A DNA stretch of 64,000 bases from Emergencia timonensis (GTDB lineage Bacteria > Bacillota > Clostridia > Peptostreptococcales > Anaerovoracaceae): assembly GCF_900086585.1 (NCBI RefSeq), contig NZ_FLKM01000009.1:496001-560000 (forward strand). Reading direction: 5' to 3'. Below the pieces are notes generated by a model, which made no database searches, was not told where the DNA came from, and worked only from the letters and a program-made list of their open reading frames with translations. Each line of letters opens with the position of its first letter. Position 1 is the stretch's first letter. Of the stretch, positions 51,079-60,931 are shown piece by piece. A program made the position numbers and the translations under genes.

Positions 51079-52747
51079 CACAGAAATTACGGAAGGAAGG
51101 ATTATTTTCCAGCAACTGTTCATAAGCGGCCATGCCCTTTACTGCACCATTTTCCATGTAGATCACTTGATCATAGCGCGAAAGCAGAGCGGGATTCAGG
51201 GAATGGGTGATGGTGACCACAGTCAGGTCCTCTTGCGCCAGCAGCGTATTTTCAATCTCTACGGCAGTTTTGGGATCCAAAGCAGAAGTTCCTTCGTCCA
51301 AAATGATGACTTTGGCATCCCTGATGAGGGCTCTGGCCAGGGCGACTCTCTGACGCTGGCCGCCGGAAAGGCGATTGCCGTTTTCGCCGACCTGGCTGTC
51401 CAGGCCATTTTCCAGCTGGGGCAGAAATTGACTGACACCGCTGGCCGATAGGGCCTGCTGCCATGTTTCTTCATCAAAATCTCCAACCAGAGCGATATTG
51501 TTTTTAATCGTATCATTGAAAAGATACACACTCTGATGGAGGACGGAGAGGATAGACCCCAAGTTCCTTGTATCCAGCAGGCGCAGAGAATCTTCATCGT
51601 ACAGTATTTCCCCCTGATAATCTCGGTAGTAGCCAGAAAGGATTTTGATCAGGGTACTTTTTCCGCAGCCACTGTGGCCGACCACAGCGTATTTCTCCCC
51701 TTTGACAAAACGCAGGCTGACGTGATGCAGGGCGTCGAGGTTTCCATCGTAAGAGAAGGTCAAGTCTTGTGCTGCAATTTCCCTTTCAAAGGACGGATCT
51801 TTGCCATGTTCTGCCTCAACCTCTGTATCTGCATAGTCGCACAGACGCTTCACGATGGGTTTGACGCTTTTGATTTTAGGTAGGTTCTCCATAATCAGCA
51901 GGACCGGCGTCAAAAAAGAACCGCTGAGCTGAAGGAGAGCCATCAGGGTACCCATGGTGATGGAACCTTTGATTACGAAGAAAGCCGAGGTAAAGATGAC
52001 GACCACGACGCAGAGATAGGACAGGGTGTCAGAGAGACCTTCGTTGAGAGCAGTCACTTTGTCCGCGGCAAATTTGCAGTCCGCAGTCCTCTTGTTCTCC
52101 TCCTCAAACTTCAGCCGCATATTGGGCAGCAGGCGATAGCTCCTGATGACTTCAAAGCCGGAGAGGATATCCTTTGTTTTTTCCGTAAACCTTGCCAACT
52201 GGCGGGATACGGCATCCTGCCTCTTCTCCAGCAGCTTCCCCATCAGAGCAGGCACGGCGAACATCAGCAGCAGCGTCCCTAACAGGATGGCAGTAACGGC
52301 AGGACTGAGAACCAGCAGCAGTACCAGAGTAGATACGAACATGACGATGACCTCGATATTGAGCATGAGGGGAAGGATGTAATTTTCCTCGATAATCTTT
52401 ACGTCATTGATTAAACTGGAGATATAATCCGCTGTATTCGTCTTGTAGAATTCACCTGGATACTGATGCATCACGCCTTCGTAAACATCACTGCGTATCT
52501 GCCGCGTCATCCTCTGCACCAGAAGTTTGGATGCCAGCGAACCAAAGTAATTCATCAGACAGAGCAAAATCATATAGCAGGCTGCAAAGAGCAGCAGTTT
52601 CTTAAATAGCGCCATATCTCCAGACACAGCAGTATCCGTCACCTGCTGCAGCAGCAGAGAGACAAAAGTGGTCATCAAAGCTGCTACTGTGCAAAGCAGC
52701 AGGGCAGCGGCCAGTAGTAGCTTATTTCTCTTCCAATACCGTTTCAT
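51071..52747 (-). CDS. ABC exporter, fused membrane and ATPase domains
   Basis: A 558-residue half-transporter. Residues 1-310 form the six-helix exporter domain (LLLAAALLLCTVAALMTTFVS and onward). The ATPase has Walker A GHSGCGKST, Q-loop VLHQSVYLF, signature NRLSGGQRQRVALARAL, Walker B VIILDEGTSALD and switch His ITHSLN. It would act as a homodimer, because no second half-transporter is adjacent. The start is probably the second of two ATGs (52747), five bases from AGGAGG. Its substrate may be a peptide, lipid or drug. Confidence 0.9.
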   Translation of the reverse strand: MKRYWKRNKLLLAAALLLCTVAALMTTFVSLLLQQVTDTAVSGDMALFKKLLLFAACYMILLCLMNYFGSLASKLLVQRMTRQIRSDVYEGVMHQYPGEFYKTNTADYISSLINDVKIIEENYILPLMLNIEVIVMFVSTLVLLLVLSPAVTAILLGTLLLMFAVPALMGKLLEKRQDAVSRQLARFTEKTKDILSGFEVIRSYRLLPNMRLKFEEENKRTADCKFAADKVTALNEGLSDTLSYLCVVVVIFTSAFFVIKGSITMGTLMALLQLSGSFLTPVLLIMENLPKIKSVKPIVKRLCDYADTEVEAEHGKDPSFEREIAAQDLTFSYDGNLDALHHVSLRFVKGEKYAVVGHSGCGKSTLIKILSGYYRDYQGEILYDEDSLRLLDTRNLGSILSVLHQSVYLFNDTIKNNIALVGDFDEETWQQALSASGVSQFLPQLENGLDSQVGENGNRLSGGQRQRVALARALIRDAKVIILDEGTSALDPKTAVEIENTLLAQEDLTVVTITHSLNPALLSRYDQVIYMENGAVKGMAAYEQLLENNPSFRNFCGV

Positions 52748-52845
52748 CATTACCTCCTTGGTTTCATGTTAATCTAATAAGTTTTATTTCTATAGAATAT
52801 AACATGATATTTTATCTATGTCAAACTAATTTTACGAACAACAAA

Positions 52846-52884
52846 CCATATTTCTCTGACGAGGTAAGAGAAATATGGTAAAAT
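52846..52884 (+). promoter_or_regulatory. Hairpin abutting a -10 box before GNAT gene
   Basis: CCATATTTCTCT (52846-52857) pairs perfectly with AGAGAAATATGG (52867-52878), which runs straight into TAAAAT (52879-52884). It recalls stem B of the dispersed repeats, where the 3' arm ends in ATGG or CAG next to TATAAT, but the sequence is otherwise different. Confidence 0.5.
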
Positions 52885-52904
52885 AGAGGAAGGAGGCAGT
52901 AATT

Positions 52905-53378
52905 ATGAAGATAAGAACAGCGACCACGGCGGATATGGATGTCATATGTAGATTATATGATACGTTATTTCAGGAGATGGCGGATCTGCAGGCGGACTAT
53001 TTTCAGATGACCAGCCAGAACCGGGATTTCCTCTCCTCCATCATTGAAGAAGAGAAAGGGGATGTCCTGCTGGCGGAAGAGGCGGATCGGCTCATCGGTT
53101 TTGCCCTGGTGCAGCAAAGCAGCACGCCGCCTTTTGGCTGTCTCGTGCCACACCGATACGCCTACCTGATGGATGCCTGTGTCACAGAAAGTGAGAGGAG
53201 CAGAGGTGTCGGAAGACTGCTGATTGAAGCCGTAAAGACCTGGGCAGAAGAGCGACGTCTGGATTACGTAGAACTGAACGTATTGAGCAACAATAGGAGA
53301 GCCATTGCACTCTATGAACGAGAAGGCTTTACAGAAGAGATGCGCACCATGCGCTGCAAATTAAAAAAGGACGGCTGA
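52905..53378 (+). CDS. GNAT-family N-acetyltransferase
   Basis: A 157-residue GNAT acetyltransferase. Motif A for acetyl-CoA is CVTESERSRGVGRLLIEAV, with the pyrophosphate-binding RGVGRLL, followed by ELNVLSNNRRAIALYEREGF, typical of RimI-like members. The acceptor (protein N-terminus, amine or antibiotic) is not predictable. The start has a GGAGG site and is preceded by a hairpin-linked promoter. Confidence 0.9.
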   Translation: MKIRTATTADMDVICRLYDTLFQEMADLQADYFQMTSQNRDFLSSIIEEEKGDVLLAEEADRLIGFALVQQSSTPPFGCLVPHRYAYLMDACVTESERSRGVGRLLIEAVKTWAEERRLDYVELNVLSNNRRAIALYEREGFTEEMRTMRCKLKKDG

Positions 53379-53388
53379 GGCCGTCCTT
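53369..53388 (+). terminator. Terminator overlapping the GNAT stop codon
   Basis: GGACGGC pairs with GCCGTCC around TGAG, which holds the TGA stop, followed by TTCT. A flanking A run allows use on the minus strand. Confidence 0.8.
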
Positions 53389-53393
53389 CTCTG

Positions 53394-54074
53394 TCAGATG
53401 ATTTCTACGACTTCCAGGTCTTTGCCGGCGACGCGGAATCTGACTTCAAAATCGGCAAAGCCGAATCCGTAGATTCGCATCGGGTCCTCCTGGTAAGAAG
53501 GCCTGGGGTCCTGTGCCAGGATGGAATACAGTCCGTCCTGCAGTGTCTGAGGGATTCTGGCAAGGAGCTGGGGCGCAATGGTGACGGACAGACGGTGTCC
53601 CTGGGTATGATCGGCAAAACCGCAGACGGCGTCCGGGTGACAGTCTGCAGGAATATACGGCTTGATGTCGTAAATGGGCGTGCCGTCCATCAGGTCTGCG
53701 CCCCAGACAGAAATGACAGTTCCTGACCTGGGATCTGTTCTGATGGCTTCTATTTTTACGGAGGAAAGACCTAGGGGGTTGGGTCTGAAGGGCGATCTGG
53801 TAGCAAAGACTCCCATTCGCTGATTTCCGCCCAGGCGGGGAGGTCTGACCGTAGGAGACCAGCCGCTTTCTACATTTTCTGAAAATCCCCATATAATCCA
53901 GAGATGAGAGAAGTCGGACAGTCCGCGGAGGGCCTGGGGACTTCGAAACGCCTCTTCAAAGACGATTTCACTTCTCAATGTTTCCGTCAGCCCGCTTTGG
54001 CGGGGAATTCCAAACTTTGATGGAAAAACGCTGCGGATGTGGGCAATGGGTCTCAATGTAAGATCTGTAGTCAT
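53394..54074 (-). CDS. trmO: tRNA (N6-threonylcarbamoyladenosine37)-N6-methyltransferase TrmO
   Basis: A 226-residue TrmO/TsaA (YaeB) protein, which methylates t6A37 of certain threonine tRNAs using S-adenosylmethionine. Visible family motifs: PIAHIRSVFPSKFGIPRQSG near the start, FSHLWIIWGF, and FATRSPFRPNPLGLSSVKIE, the conserved SPxRPNPIGL block. The C-terminal module (GFGFADFEVRF) is present, so it is the full-length bacterial form. It is monocistronic. Confidence 0.93.
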   Translation of the reverse strand: MTTDLTLRPIAHIRSVFPSKFGIPRQSGLTETLRSEIVFEEAFRSPQALRGLSDFSHLWIIWGFSENVESGWSPTVRPPRLGGNQRMGVFATRSPFRPNPLGLSSVKIEAIRTDPRSGTVISVWGADLMDGTPIYDIKPYIPADCHPDAVCGFADHTQGHRLSVTIAPQLLARIPQTLQDGLYSILAQDPRPSYQEDPMRIYGFGFADFEVRFRVAGKDLEVVEII

Positions 54075-54122
54075 GGAGCACCTCTTTTCTGAAATGATAG
54101 GTACTATTATACTGAATCTCTA

Positions 54123-54150
54123 TTGAAAATTCAAATCATTGTGATAAACT
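54123..54150 (+). promoter_or_regulatory. Probable promoter of large hybrid kinase gene
   Basis: TTGAAA (54123-54128), 16 bases, TAAACT (54145-54150), about 56 bases before the start. Confidence 0.5.
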
Positions 54151-54205
54151 AAAAAGGAGAATGACGCGGACTTAAGCTTATTTATGTCGCTGAAGAGGAG
54201 AACGA

Positions 54206-57200
54206 ATGAAGAACTTGAAAGAACAAAATGACATACAGACAGGGACACAGAGCCACCAGGAAGAGATCGAGTATCTCAAAGAACTGGCAAAGCGAAAAGA
54301 CAAGGAACTGGAAGGCGTTATCGGCGCAGCGGCCGACGCAGTAGGTAAATTTATCTGCAATCCAGAATTCACAATTTTGTACTATACAGAAGGTCTGGCG
54401 AGTTTGGTAGGGACGACGAGAGGGCGTATAGAAAAAGAAGGGTTTGACAGCAGTCGGTACATCCACCCTGACGACTATGAATATGTCATGGAAAAGACCG
54501 CCAAAGCGATAGAAAAAAGTAAACCCACCACTTTGACTTATCGACTGAAACATCTGAGCGGAAAGGATGTCTGGGTAAAGGCAAGGGTCATTTTTCTCGA
54601 AGAACTTTATGAAGATCAATATCCCATCGCTTTTTTTGTCTACACGGACATCACGGAACTGAAGGAAGCCAATGCGAGAGCGGAGGAACGATATCAGAGC
54701 TTGATCGAAACCTATGACGAACAGCTCTGCGGTATTATCTGGTTCACCATAAGCCGCCGTCCGGTTTTGCGATATATGAATTTGAAATCTTTAGAATGCC
54801 TGGGATTTACATCGAAAGAGGATTTCGAGAAAAAGAATCAGTGTGAGATGCTTTCCTACATATTTGGTGAGGATCGGGACAAGTTCACCAACGCTTTAGA
54901 GTACCTAAAAGATGAAGGTGATGTTACGAGTCTGGACGTTCGTTTTCAGTCGTCTACAGGAAAGATTGTTTGGGCAGTCTGCAATATTATGTTGAAGCGT
55001 GCTATGTCCGGAACACTCTTATACTACATGGTGTTTACCGACATCACCCCTCAGAAGGAAGAGGAACTGAATCTGCGGGCGGAGCAGGAGAAGATTAATA
55101 TCGCCTTAGAAAATACCGACATGTTGATCTGGCAGTATGATATTGAAGAGAAAAAGATGCAGTATCAGAGAAACTCCGCCAGATATTTTGGCATTGAGGA
55201 TGTCGTCTATAACGTGCCGCAATCTTTTGTGGAAGCGGGGTTTGTACACGATGACTCCATCAGTGATTACTTGAAATTATACCAGATGGTAATCGACGGA
55301 GAAGAACACGCTCAGGCGGATATCCACTTTCTGGACGAAAAGAACAATGACCTGTGGCTGCGAATCATGTTGAGACGGGTTACTGACCGGGGTGCGTCTT
55401 TCAATCAAGTAATCGGCTGCGGCGTCAATATCACAGAAGAGAAGGTCAAAGAAGAGCGTTATGTAGAAGAACTGGTATATATGAGCGGTCTGCAGAGTGA
55501 AGATCTTCTGGCTAAATTCCGCGCAGATCTGACGCGCAACATCGTAGTGGACTATGTGGGCAGCAGTGATGTGCTGCTGGCAGACGATAGTATGACCTAT
55601 TCCGGTGTTATAGAAGAGGTCGCTTCCGATATGGTAGCGGATGACATGAAGGAGAAATTCAGAGAATCTCTCAGCATCGGTTCGCTGATGTCGCTTTACT
55701 ATGAGGGAAAAAACGAGTATGCTATAGAATACCAAAGACGTATGAAAAACGGCACCCTCTGCTGGGTGAAAACCTATGCGAAGATTTTTAAAAGTCCAGA
55801 GCAGAACGACATCATGTGCTTTTTATATACCTACAACATTAACGGTTCTATGCTGAGTCAGTTTGCATTGCAGGCAATTGTAAACACGACTTATGATTAT
55901 GTAGGCATCATCGACCGGGAGTTAAATCGATTTTATTGCCTGGCCCGTTCCAATCAGGACTATTTGCCGGAGGAAAGCGATGACTACGATGCATCCAATA
56001 TCGCCTTCGCCCAAAAATATCGGGAATTTTTCCCAAGCGAGGAAGAATACCTGATTGTCAGAGACAATGCACAGATGGAAGCAGTGGTCAAGGCACTGGA
56101 GCAGAAGCAGGTCTACGAATTTAATGAGAAGATATGGAACAGAAAGAAAACGGTGCTTCACACCTACAGACTGAGTTACAGTTATATTGACGGAGAAAAA
56201 ACACAGATTCTGGTGCGGCGCGCCAACATCACGGAGTCCATCCTGGAGGAGCAAAAACAGCAGGATCTGCTGCGAAACGCTTTAGCGCAGGCGGAACAGG
56301 CCAGCAATGCCAAATCCGATTTCCTGTCCAGGATGAGTCACGAGATCAGAACGCCGATGAACGCCATCATCGGCATGTCCGCCCTGGCTGCACAGTGTGT
56401 CAATGACCCGGAACAAGTGGCGGACTGCATCTCCAAAGTGGGGATTTCTGCCAGGTTTTTGCTATCGTTGATTAACGATATATTGGATATGAGCAGGATT
56501 GAAAGCGGCAAGGTCGTCGTCAAGCGGGAAAAAATTCCTTTTGAAGAGTTTATCAACGGGATCAACACCATCTGTTATGAACAGGCAGAAGAGAAAGGCA
56601 TCGACTACGAGTCCATATTGACCAGTTTTACAGAAGATTACTATATCGGCGATGCCATGAAGCTGCAGCAGGTGTTGATCAACATCATCTCTAACGCTAT
56701 CAAATTCACTCCATCCGGCGGAAAAGTGCAGATGATCATCCACCAGGGCAGAATCAAAGACGGCAAGGCGAGAATGACCTTTACAATCAATGATACCGGC
56801 ATTGGCATCAAAGAAGAGTTCATGCCTCATTTGTTCGATCCTTTTGAACAGGGCAATGATAATACAGCGCGTTACAGCGGGACGGGTCTGGGTCTGGCCA
56901 TTTGCAAGAACCTGATCAACATGATGGGCGGCCATATTTCGGTCAACAGCATCGAAGGAGTTGGATCTGAATTTACGGTGGAATTGGATTTGGAACTCTG
57001 CGAAGAGACAAAACGGATCAGCCGCAGTAAGGCAAAGATTAATTTTGCCAAGCTGTCCGCTCTGATTGTCGATGATGAAATTACGGTCTGTGAGCACACG
57101 AAGAACATTTTGTCCGATATGGGCATGAAAGCAGAGTGGGTTGACAGTGGAGAAGGAGCCGTAGAAATTGTCAGAAGAAAGTGGGAAAAGAATACGTATT

Positions 57201-57859
57201 TTGACGTGATTTTCATCGACTGGAAAATGCCGGGCATGGATGGTATTGAGACGGCGAGAGAAATACGTAAAATCGTCGGGCCGGAAGTGACGATTATCAT
57301 CATGACCGCTTATGACTGGGTTTCTATTGAACAGGATGCCAAAAAGGCCGGTGTCAACATGCTGATCTCAAAACCGCTGTTCAAGAAATCACTGACTTCC
57401 ACGTTCCAGAAAATCTACACGGAAAGAGAGCAGAAGCAGGAAGCGGCAAAACCGATGGAGTATGATTTTACGGGTAAGACGATTCTGCTGGTAGAAGATC
57501 ATGTGCTCAACATAGAAGTGGCAAAACAGTTACTGATGAACAAAGGCGCCAAGGTGGAAGTCGCTGAAAATGGCCTGGTGGCCATTGAAATGTTCGCCAC
57601 TTCGGCGGTGGATTATGACGCGATTCTCATGGATATCCGCATGCCGGTCATGAACGGCCTGACGGCAGCCAGATCCATCAGACAGTTAAAGAAAAAGAAA
57701 GCAAAGACAGTGCCGATTATCGCTATGAGCGCCAACGCCTTTGATGAAGATGTAGAGAAATCCCGGGCAGCAGGTATGAACGCCCATCTGGCGAAACCAA
57801 TCGAACCGCAGCTGCTTTATGCGACACTGCAGGAATTCATATTTCCAGAAGAAGAATAG
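54206..57859 (+). CDS. Large hybrid histidine kinase, multi-PAS-HisKA-HATPase-REC-REC
   Basis: A 1217-residue cytoplasmic kinase with no transmembrane segment. A basic coiled coil opens the chain, then four or five PAS-like modules fill residues 40-690; recognisable PAC ends are [26 protein letters not shown] and [13 protein letters not shown]. Phospho-acceptor His712 is in [16 protein letters not shown]. The ATPase has [20 protein letters not shown] and GTGLGLAI. The receivers have Asp1005 ([12 protein letters not shown]) and Asp1143 ([12 protein letters not shown]). Domain order matches the kinase at 24532. No partner response regulator is adjacent. GAGGAG lies upstream of the start. Confidence 0.92.
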   Translation: MKNLKEQNDIQTGTQSHQEEIEYLKELAKRKDKELEGVIGAAADAVGKFICNPEFTILYYTEGLASLVGTTRGRIEKEGFDSSRYIHPDDYEYVMEKTAKAIEKSKPTTLTYRLKHLSGKDVWVKARVIFLEELYEDQYPIAFFVYTDITELKEANARAEERYQSLIETYDEQLCGIIWFTISRRPVLRYMNLKSLECLGFTSKEDFEKKNQCEMLSYIFGEDRDKFTNALEYLKDEGDVTSLDVRFQSSTGKIVWAVCNIMLKRAMSGTLLYYMVFTDITPQKEEELNLRAEQEKINIALENTDMLIWQYDIEEKKMQYQRNSARYFGIEDVVYNVPQSFVEAGFVHDDSISDYLKLYQMVIDGEEHAQADIHFLDEKNNDLWLRIMLRRVTDRGASFNQVIGCGVNITEEKVKEERYVEELVYMSGLQSEDLLAKFRADLTRNIVVDYVGSSDVLLADDSMTYSGVIEEVASDMVADDMKEKFRESLSIGSLMSLYYEGKNEYAIEYQRRMKNGTLCWVKTYAKIFKSPEQNDIMCFLYTYNINGSMLSQFALQAIVNTTYDYVGIIDRELNRFYCLARSNQDYLPEESDDYDASNIAFAQKYREFFPSEEEYLIVRDNAQMEAVVKALEQKQVYEFNEKIWNRKKTVLHTYRLSYSYIDGEKTQILVRRANITESILEEQKQQDLLRNALAQAEQASNAKSDFLSRMSHEIRTPMNAIIGMSALAAQCVNDPEQVADCISKVGISARFLLSLINDILDMSRIESGKVVVKREKIPFEEFINGINTICYEQAEEKGIDYESILTSFTEDYYIGDAMKLQQVLINIISNAIKFTPSGGKVQMIIHQGRIKDGKARMTFTINDTGIGIKEEFMPHLFDPFEQGNDNTARYSGTGLGLAICKNLINMMGGHISVNSIEGVGSEFTVELDLELCEETKRISRSKAKINFAKLSALIVDDEITVCEHTKNILSDMGMKAEWVDSGEGAVEIVRRKWEKNTYFDVIFIDWKMPGMDGIETAREIRKIVGPEVTIIIMTAYDWVSIEQDAKKAGVNMLISKPLFKKSLTSTFQKIYTEREQKQEAAKPMEYDFTGKTILLVEDHVLNIEVAKQLLMNKGAKVEVAENGLVAIEMFATSAVDYDAILMDIRMPVMNGLTAARSIRQLKKKKAKTVPIIAMSANAFDEDVEKSRAAGMNAHLAKPIEPQLLYATLQEFIFPEEE

Positions 57860-57868
57860 AACGAAAAA

Positions 57869-57896
57869 GGGAGAAAACGGTTTTCTCTCTTTTTTT
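57869..57896 (+). terminator. Terminator of large kinase gene
   Basis: GAGAAAA (57871-57877) pairs with TTTTCTC (57881-57887), with weak outer pairs, then a seven-T run. The stretch from here to 58136 is AT-rich with no gene, known RNA or clear repeat visible. Confidence 0.85.
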
Positions 57897-58136
57897 ATTC
57901 TGCCCCCCGATTCGGTGTCTTCCTCTTCGATCTTTGCCAAAATGATGATTTTTTGCCGAATTGGAAAAAAGTTTTTGAGCAAGCAATTGCAAGGGTTGCA
58001 GAAGTTTTTTTGAAGAAATTCTGCTGGATTTTAATGAGAAATGGCTGAATTCCAATGACAAAAAGAGTTTTTCAAAATTAGCCTTTTTTGACGATTTTAG
58101 CAAAAAACAGTGCAGTGCAGTAGCAGTGCAATAGGA

Positions 58137-58164
58137 AAGAGGAAGGCTAAAAGCCTTCCCCTCT
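58137..58164 (-). terminator. Terminator of TrpB-like gene
   Basis: GGAAGGC (58141-58147) pairs with GCCTTCC (58153-58159), extended by AGAGG/CCTCT-like flanks. The minus-strand tail is only TCTTTCC. Confidence 0.7.
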
Positions 58165-58172
58165 GCTTTGTA

Positions 58173-59549
58173 TTATACTCTTGGCAGTCCGTCGAAACTG
58201 ATCTGCAGTTCTTCATCGGTAGGGATGTGATCGCTCATCTGACCGTTGTTGAACTGTTCATAGGCTTTCAGATCGAAGTAACCTGTGCCGGTCAGGCCGA
58301 AGAGGATGGTCTTTTCTTCCCCTGTTTCTTTGCACTTCAGCGCCTCGTCCATCGCTGCCTTGATTGCGTGGCTGCTCTCTGGCGCAGGCAGAATGCCTTC
58401 AATTCTGGCGAAATCCTCTGCCGCCTTGAAAACCTCTGTCTGCTCTACACTGCGGGCTTCCATGAGTCCCTGATCGTACAGCTCGGAAAGAACAGAACTC
58501 ATGCCGTGGTATCTGAGGCCGCCAGCGTGATTGGCACTTGGAATGAAGCCGCTGCCCAGGGTGTACATCTTGGAAAGCGGGCAGACCATGCCGGTATCGC
58601 AGAAATCGTAGGCGTACTTGCCTCTGGTCAGACTAGGGCAGGAGGCGGGTTCGACGGCGATGAAACGGTAGTCCTTTTCCCCGCGAAGTTTTTCACCCAT
58701 GAATGGAGAAATCAGTCCGCCTAAGTTGGAGCCGCCGCCGGCGCAGCCGATGATGATATCCGGTGTGATGCCGTATTTGTCCATGGCCGTCTTTGTCTCC
58801 AGACCGATGATGCTCTGGTGGAGCAGGACCTGTGATAGCACGCTGCCCAGCACATATCTGTAGCCTTCCCGGCTGGTAGCAGCTTCTACGGCTTCGGAGA
58901 TGGCGCAGCCCAGGCTTCCCGTGGTGCCGGGGTGGTCTGCGAGGATCTTGCGGCCGACTGCCGTTGACTCGGAAGGGGATGGCGTGACCTTTGCGCCATA
59001 GGTCCGCATGACCTCCCGTCTGAACGGCTTTTGCTCGTAGGAGACCTTTACCATGTAGACGTCACAGTCCAGGCCCAGGTAAGCACAGGCCATGGAAAGG
59101 GCAGTGCCCCACTGGCCAGCGCCTGTTTCTGTCGTCACGCCTTTGAGGCCCTGCTCCTTGGCGTAATAGGCCTGGGCGATGGCGGAGTTCAGCTTGTGGC
59201 TGCCGCTGGTGTTGTTGCCTTCGAATTTATAATAAATTTTAGCAGGTGTCTGCAGACGTTCTTCTAAGCAGTAAGCTCTGACAAGCGGTGCAGGGCGGTA
59301 CATCTTGTAGAACTCTTGTATTTCCTGTGGAATATCGAAATATGCCGTGGTGTCGTCCAGCTCCTGTTTTACCAGTTCGTCGCAGAAGACGCCCCGCAGT
59401 TCATCAAAGGTCATGGGCTGCAGGGTACCCGGGTTGAGCAGGGGAGCCGGCTTTTTCTTCATGTCCGCCCGGACATTGTAATACTGAGTCGGCATTTCGT
59501 GTTCCTCGAGATAAATTTTGTAAGGGATCTTCTTTGTTTCGTTGTTCAT
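58173..59549 (-). CDS. Tryptophan synthase beta-like PLP enzyme (TrpB2 type)
   Basis: A 458-residue PLP enzyme. The Schiff-base lysine is in GNNTSGSHKLNSAIAQAYY and the phosphate-binding loop is CAGGGSNLGG. The extended N-terminus (PTQYYNVRADMKKKPAPLL) and TETGAGQWGTALSMA are typical of the TrpB2 branch rather than canonical TrpB. TrpB2 makes tryptophan from indole and serine and often works without TrpA; no trpA is in the window. A T-box with a Trp specifier codon lies upstream, supporting a role in tryptophan supply, perhaps indole salvage. AAAGGAG lies 10 bases before the start. Confidence 0.9.
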   Translation of the reverse strand: MNNETKKIPYKIYLEEHEMPTQYYNVRADMKKKPAPLLNPGTLQPMTFDELRGVFCDELVKQELDDTTAYFDIPQEIQEFYKMYRPAPLVRAYCLEERLQTPAKIYYKFEGNNTSGSHKLNSAIAQAYYAKEQGLKGVTTETGAGQWGTALSMACAYLGLDCDVYMVKVSYEQKPFRREVMRTYGAKVTPSPSESTAVGRKILADHPGTTGSLGCAISEAVEAATSREGYRYVLGSVLSQVLLHQSIIGLETKTAMDKYGITPDIIIGCAGGGSNLGGLISPFMGEKLRGEKDYRFIAVEPASCPSLTRGKYAYDFCDTGMVCPLSKMYTLGSGFIPSANHAGGLRYHGMSSVLSELYDQGLMEARSVEQTEVFKAAEDFARIEGILPAPESSHAIKAAMDEALKCKETGEEKTILFGLTGTGYFDLKAYEQFNNGQMSDHIPTDEELQISFDGLPRV

Positions 59550-59606
59550 TTTTGTGTGCTCCTTTCAATTTTACACTGGACAGGAGCAAAAGCGTGGTAA
59601 TTTCCA

Positions 59607-59668
59607 CCAAATCAGAGATTTGGGGAATTCTGACGGCTGACCTACCAACGATTTGCTTATGCAAATCG
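59607..59668 (-). other. Two extra hairpins between T-box terminator and TrpB-like gene
   Basis: CGATTTGC-TTAT-GCAAATCG (59649-59668) and CCAAATC-AGA-GATTTGG (59607-59623). Both arms contain AAATC/GATTT, so alternative pairing between the two hairpins is possible. They lie in the read-through transcript. Confidence 0.5.
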
Positions 59669-59681
59669 GGTTAGGGCAAAC

Positions 59682-59977
59682 AAAAACTCCTGTCCCAGAC
59701 AAACTTCTGCTGGGACAAGAGTAATAAGTTCTCTTGCGGTGCCACCCGGCTTGGCGTAACAAAATTACGCCCGCTCTGCGCATACTACCATATGCCGATT
59801 TTGTTAACGGAGTATCTTCTCCGGCGCCCCTACTAAACGGTTCCATCGTTCGGTTTGCCCTCAGGAGTCCATTCGGCTCTGCCTTTCCATGCTGCAATCT
59901 CACCACCTGCAGCTCTCTCCTATGTAAGTATCAAAGCTTACTACTCTCCCTCAAAGGTTTGTCTGTGTTATTTAATT
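59682..59977 (-). promoter_or_regulatory. T-box riboswitch, tryptophan specifier
   Basis: A full T-box leader on the minus strand. The conserved T-box sequence GGGTGGCACCGCAAG lies at 59747-59733. A terminator follows: CTGGGACAGGAGT pairs with ACTCTTGTCCCAG (59686-59722), then five T. In the specifier loop GAATGGACTC (59874-59865) the codon is TGG (59871-59869) followed by A, about 107 bases from the predicted start. Uncharged tRNA-Trp would favour the antiterminator and allow expression of the TrpB-like gene. Confidence 0.9.
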
Positions 59978-59983
59978 TTCTCT

Positions 59984-60012
59984 ATAGTAACATGCAAAAT
60001 TGACGCTGTCAA
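59984..60012 (-). promoter_or_regulatory. Promoter of T-box/TrpB-like transcript
   Basis: On the minus strand TTGACA (60012-60007), 17 bases, TACTAT (59989-59984), seven bases before the T-box start. The remaining bases between here and the ZIP gene hold nothing clear. Confidence 0.8.
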
Positions 60013-60079
60013 CAATAATTTGTGAAAAATCACAAGTTTTTAATTAAATACATATGGTAAGTTGACAAATGTCACAATC

Positions 60080-60871
60080 TCAGCCTAGACTGACGTCCAG
60101 AATCATCATAATTAAAAATCCCGCGATGAAGCCTAAAGTGGCTGTTTTGTCGCCTTCACAGCCCTGTGCCTCGGGCAGAAGTTCCTGCACTACCACGTAG
60201 ATCATGGTGCCGGCAGCAAAAGCCAGGAGCAGAGGCATGAAGGATGTAATAAACGTCGTCACTACGGCGGCGAGAACGCCGAAGATCGGTTCTACGATGG
60301 CAGACATGCTGCCGATCAAAAACGCTTTCTTTTTGCCCATGCCGTCTTTGATGAGAGGCAGAGCCACGGCAGTGCCTTCGGGATAGTTCTGAATACCGAT
60401 ACCCAGAGCAAGGGCTATTGCGCCGGAGAACAGCGCCGGGTCAGAGGTATCCGACATAGCCAGAGAGAAAGCAAGACCGACAGCCATTCCCTCTGGAATG
60501 TTGTGTATGGTAATAGCCATGACCAACATCAAAGTGCTCTGTTTTAGTTTGGTCTGCTGACCCGTCTGCAGCCGCCTTAAGTATTGTTTTTTTAGAATAG
60601 CGTCGGCAAATAGCAGTAAAATGACACCCAGGAGAAATCCGCATGTCATGACTAGCCAGCTGATTTGACCGTTTTGTTCAGCTCTTTCTATTCCAGGAAG
60701 CAGTAAAGACCAGACTGAGGCCGCAATCATGACGCCGCCGGCAAAACCTAAGAATATACATTGAAAGGTATTGCCAACTTCTTTTTTGACCCAAAAAACA
60801 TTTAAGGCACCCAGAGTGGTTACCGAGAAGGTAAACAGGGTGCCGATCAATGCCCATGTTATTCCATTCAT
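60080..60871 (-). CDS. ZIP-family metal transporter
   Basis: A 263-residue membrane protein with about eight helices. The metal-binding motifs of helices IV and V are visible: TIHNIPEGMAVGLAF and IGIQNYPEGTAVALPL, the latter with Gln-Asn-Tyr in place of the common His-Asn-Phe/Ile variant. The helix III-IV loop is short and has no His cluster. It imports Zn2+ or a related divalent metal. It lies downstream of proA on the same strand, but the gap contains a palindrome (60906-60921) that could bind a metal-responsive repressor, so it may have its own control. Confidence 0.9.
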   Translation of the reverse strand: MNGITWALIGTLFTFSVTTLGALNVFWVKKEVGNTFQCIFLGFAGGVMIAASVWSLLLPGIERAEQNGQISWLVMTCGFLLGVILLLFADAILKKQYLRRLQTGQQTKLKQSTLMLVMAITIHNIPEGMAVGLAFSLAMSDTSDPALFSGAIALALGIGIQNYPEGTAVALPLIKDGMGKKKAFLIGSMSAIVEPIFGVLAAVVTTFITSFMPLLLAFAAGTMIYVVVQELLPEAQGCEGDKTATLGFIAGFLIMMILDVSLG

Positions 60872-60905
60872 ATCAATTTATCATCTCCTTTGATATATCA
60901 ATATG

Positions 60906-60921
60906 AATATTCTGGAATATT
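60906..60921. promoter_or_regulatory. AATATTC-TG-GAATATT palindrome upstream of ZIP gene
   Basis: A perfect 7-bp inverted repeat with a two-base spacer, flanked by ATATG and CATAT. It lies 35-50 bases before the ZIP start codon, overlapping where its promoter would be. It may be an operator for a Fur/Zur- or MntR-like repressor. Confidence 0.5.
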
Positions 60922-60931
60922 GTGCATATAT

